NCBI GenBank assembly: GCA_001797035.1
Contig: MGOE01000133.1
Location: forward strand, 48,119-61,592
Direction of reading: 5' to 3'
Length of the DNA: 13,474 nucleotides
From: Chloroflexi bacterium RBG_16_72_14
GTDB lineage: Bacteria; Chloroflexota; Limnocylindria; Limnocylindrales; CSP1-4
Part shown: positions 12,757 to 13,474 of the stretch, piece by piece
How positions within the stretch are numbered: the first letter of the stretch is position 1
Layout: every line of letters begins with the position of its first letter
The notes under the pieces: generated by a model
Told to the model about the DNA's origin: nothing
What the model saw: the letters and a program-made list of their open reading frames with translations, nothing else
Database searches by the model: none
Position numbers and translations under genes: made by a program

Positions 12757-13474
12757 GTGACCGACGACCTGGGCAACGTCCGAGCGATCCGCATCGAGGA
12801 GGAGATGCAGACCTCCTACCTCGACTACGCGATGAGCGTGATCGTCGCTCGTGCGCTGCCCGACGTCCGCGACGGCCTCAAGCCCGTCCACCGGCGGATC
12901 CTGTACACGATGGGCGAGATGGGGCTGTCCGCCACCAGCTCCTACCGGAAGTGCGCCGCGATCGTCGGCGAGGTCATGGGCAAGTACCACCCGCACGGCG
13001 ACGTGGCGCTCTACGACGCCCTGGTCCGGCTGGCCCAGGACTTCTCGATGCGCTACCCGCTCGTGGATGGGCAGGGCAACTTCGGCTCCGTGGACGGCGA
13101 CGGCGCCGCGGCCATGCGCTACACCGAGGCGCGCCTGACCGCGATCTCCGCCGAGATGCTCGCGGACATCGACAGGGAGACGGTCGACTACGTCGACAAC
13201 TACGACGGCACCCAGAAGGAGCCGTCGGTCCTGCCGGCGAAGCTGCCCAACCTGCTGATCAACGGGTCCTCGGGCATCGCCGTCGGCATGGCGACCAACA
13301 TCCCGCCCCACCACCTGGGCGAGATCGCCGACGCGGCCGTGGCCCTGATCGACGACCCCACGGTCACCAACGACGACCTGTGCCGCCTGGTCAAGGGCCC
13401 GGACTTCCCGACCGGCGGCTCAATCTTCCGCTTCGAGACCCGCCGCAACTCGTTCACTGGCGAACAGGAGACCA
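12757..13474 (+). CDS. gyrA: DNA gyrase subunit A, N-terminal part (3' end beyond window)
   Basis: Reading from GTG 12757 gives 239 codons with no stop before the window end. They cover the first half of the breakage-reunion domain. Conserved stretches are SYLDYAMSVIVARALPDVRD (20-39), GLKPVHRRILYTM (40-52), VGEVMGKYHPHGD (70-82), VDGQGNFGSVDGD (103-115) and the catalytic AAMRYTEARL (118-127), with Tyr122 attacking DNA. NLLINGSSGIAVGMATNIPPH is also clear. Residue numbering coincides with E. coli GyrA through the quinolone-determining region: position 83 is Val (usually Ser) and position 87 is Asp. GyrA rather than ParC is inferred from the shared unit with gyrB. The GTG has a strong Shine-Dalgarno sequence. 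Confidence 0.96.
   Translation, partial: MTDDLGNVRAIRIEEEMQTSYLDYAMSVIVARALPDVRDGLKPVHRRILYTMGEMGLSATSSYRKCAAIVGEVMGKYHPHGDVALYDALVRLAQDFSMRYPLVDGQGNFGSVDGDGAAAMRYTEARLTAISAEMLADIDRETVDYVDNYDGTQKEPSVLPAKLPNLLINGSSGIAVGMATNIPPHHLGEIADAAVALIDDPTVTNDDLCRLVKGPDFPTGGSIFRFETRRNSFTGEQET

Noticed and set aside
1..13474. Mobile elements, CRISPR arrays, tRNA or rRNA genes
   Set aside because: I saw no transposase or integrase motifs, no regularly spaced repeats, and no tRNA-like GGTTCGAATCC arm or rRNA sequence; nearly all bases lie in housekeeping genes.

Overview
The window is ordinary chromosomal DNA of a very GC-rich bacterium (roughly 70 % G+C by eye, with strong G/C bias at third codon positions). 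It is densely packed: most gene junctions are 4-nt ATGA or GTGA overlaps. I see no mobile elements, tRNA/rRNA genes, CRISPR arrays or signs of recent transfer. Gene content (MreD, PBP2 and RodA; chromosomal ParA/ParB with a perfect parS; short-form GyrB with GyrA; a TIGR03936/DUF2344 protein) and the leaderless extended -10 promoters suggest a Chloroflexota lineage such as Limnocylindria, or a deep actinobacterial relative. This placement is inference and low confidence.

Layout. (1) 1-314, minus: 5' part of a TIGR03936/DUF2344-like gene, divergent from (2) 334-2303, plus: an AI-2E/PerM-family membrane protein overlapping a J-domain protein with an unusual C-terminal domain. (3) 2307-7119, minus: a cell-elongation operon read mreD, mrdA (PBP2), rodA and a CPA2 cation/proton antiporter, ending 3 bp from the J-domain gene. 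(4) 7120-7462: the only sizeable intergenic region. It carries a promoter for mreD, a perfect 16-bp parS, a second perfect 16-bp palindrome and an extended -10 promoter for parA. (5) 7490-13474, plus: parA, parB, gyrB, a hotdog-fold thioesterase, an AlkD-like DNA glycosylase and gyrA (cut by the window end).

How it works together. The right half combines chromosome segregation (ParABS), supercoiling (gyrase) and probable base-excision repair (AlkD-like) in one apparently coupled transcription unit. The left half holds the SEDS/class B PBP elongation synthase pair and MreD. The two units diverge from the parS-bearing region, so ParB loaded at parS sits next to both promoters.

I found no clear new multi-gene defence or metabolic system. 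The points most worth a second look are parS inside the mreD/parA control region, the shared TGnTAGnCT promoter shape with leaderless or micro-ORF starts, valine at the quinolone-determining Ser83 position of GyrA, the J-domain fusion, and the thioesterase plus AlkD pair between gyrB and gyrA.
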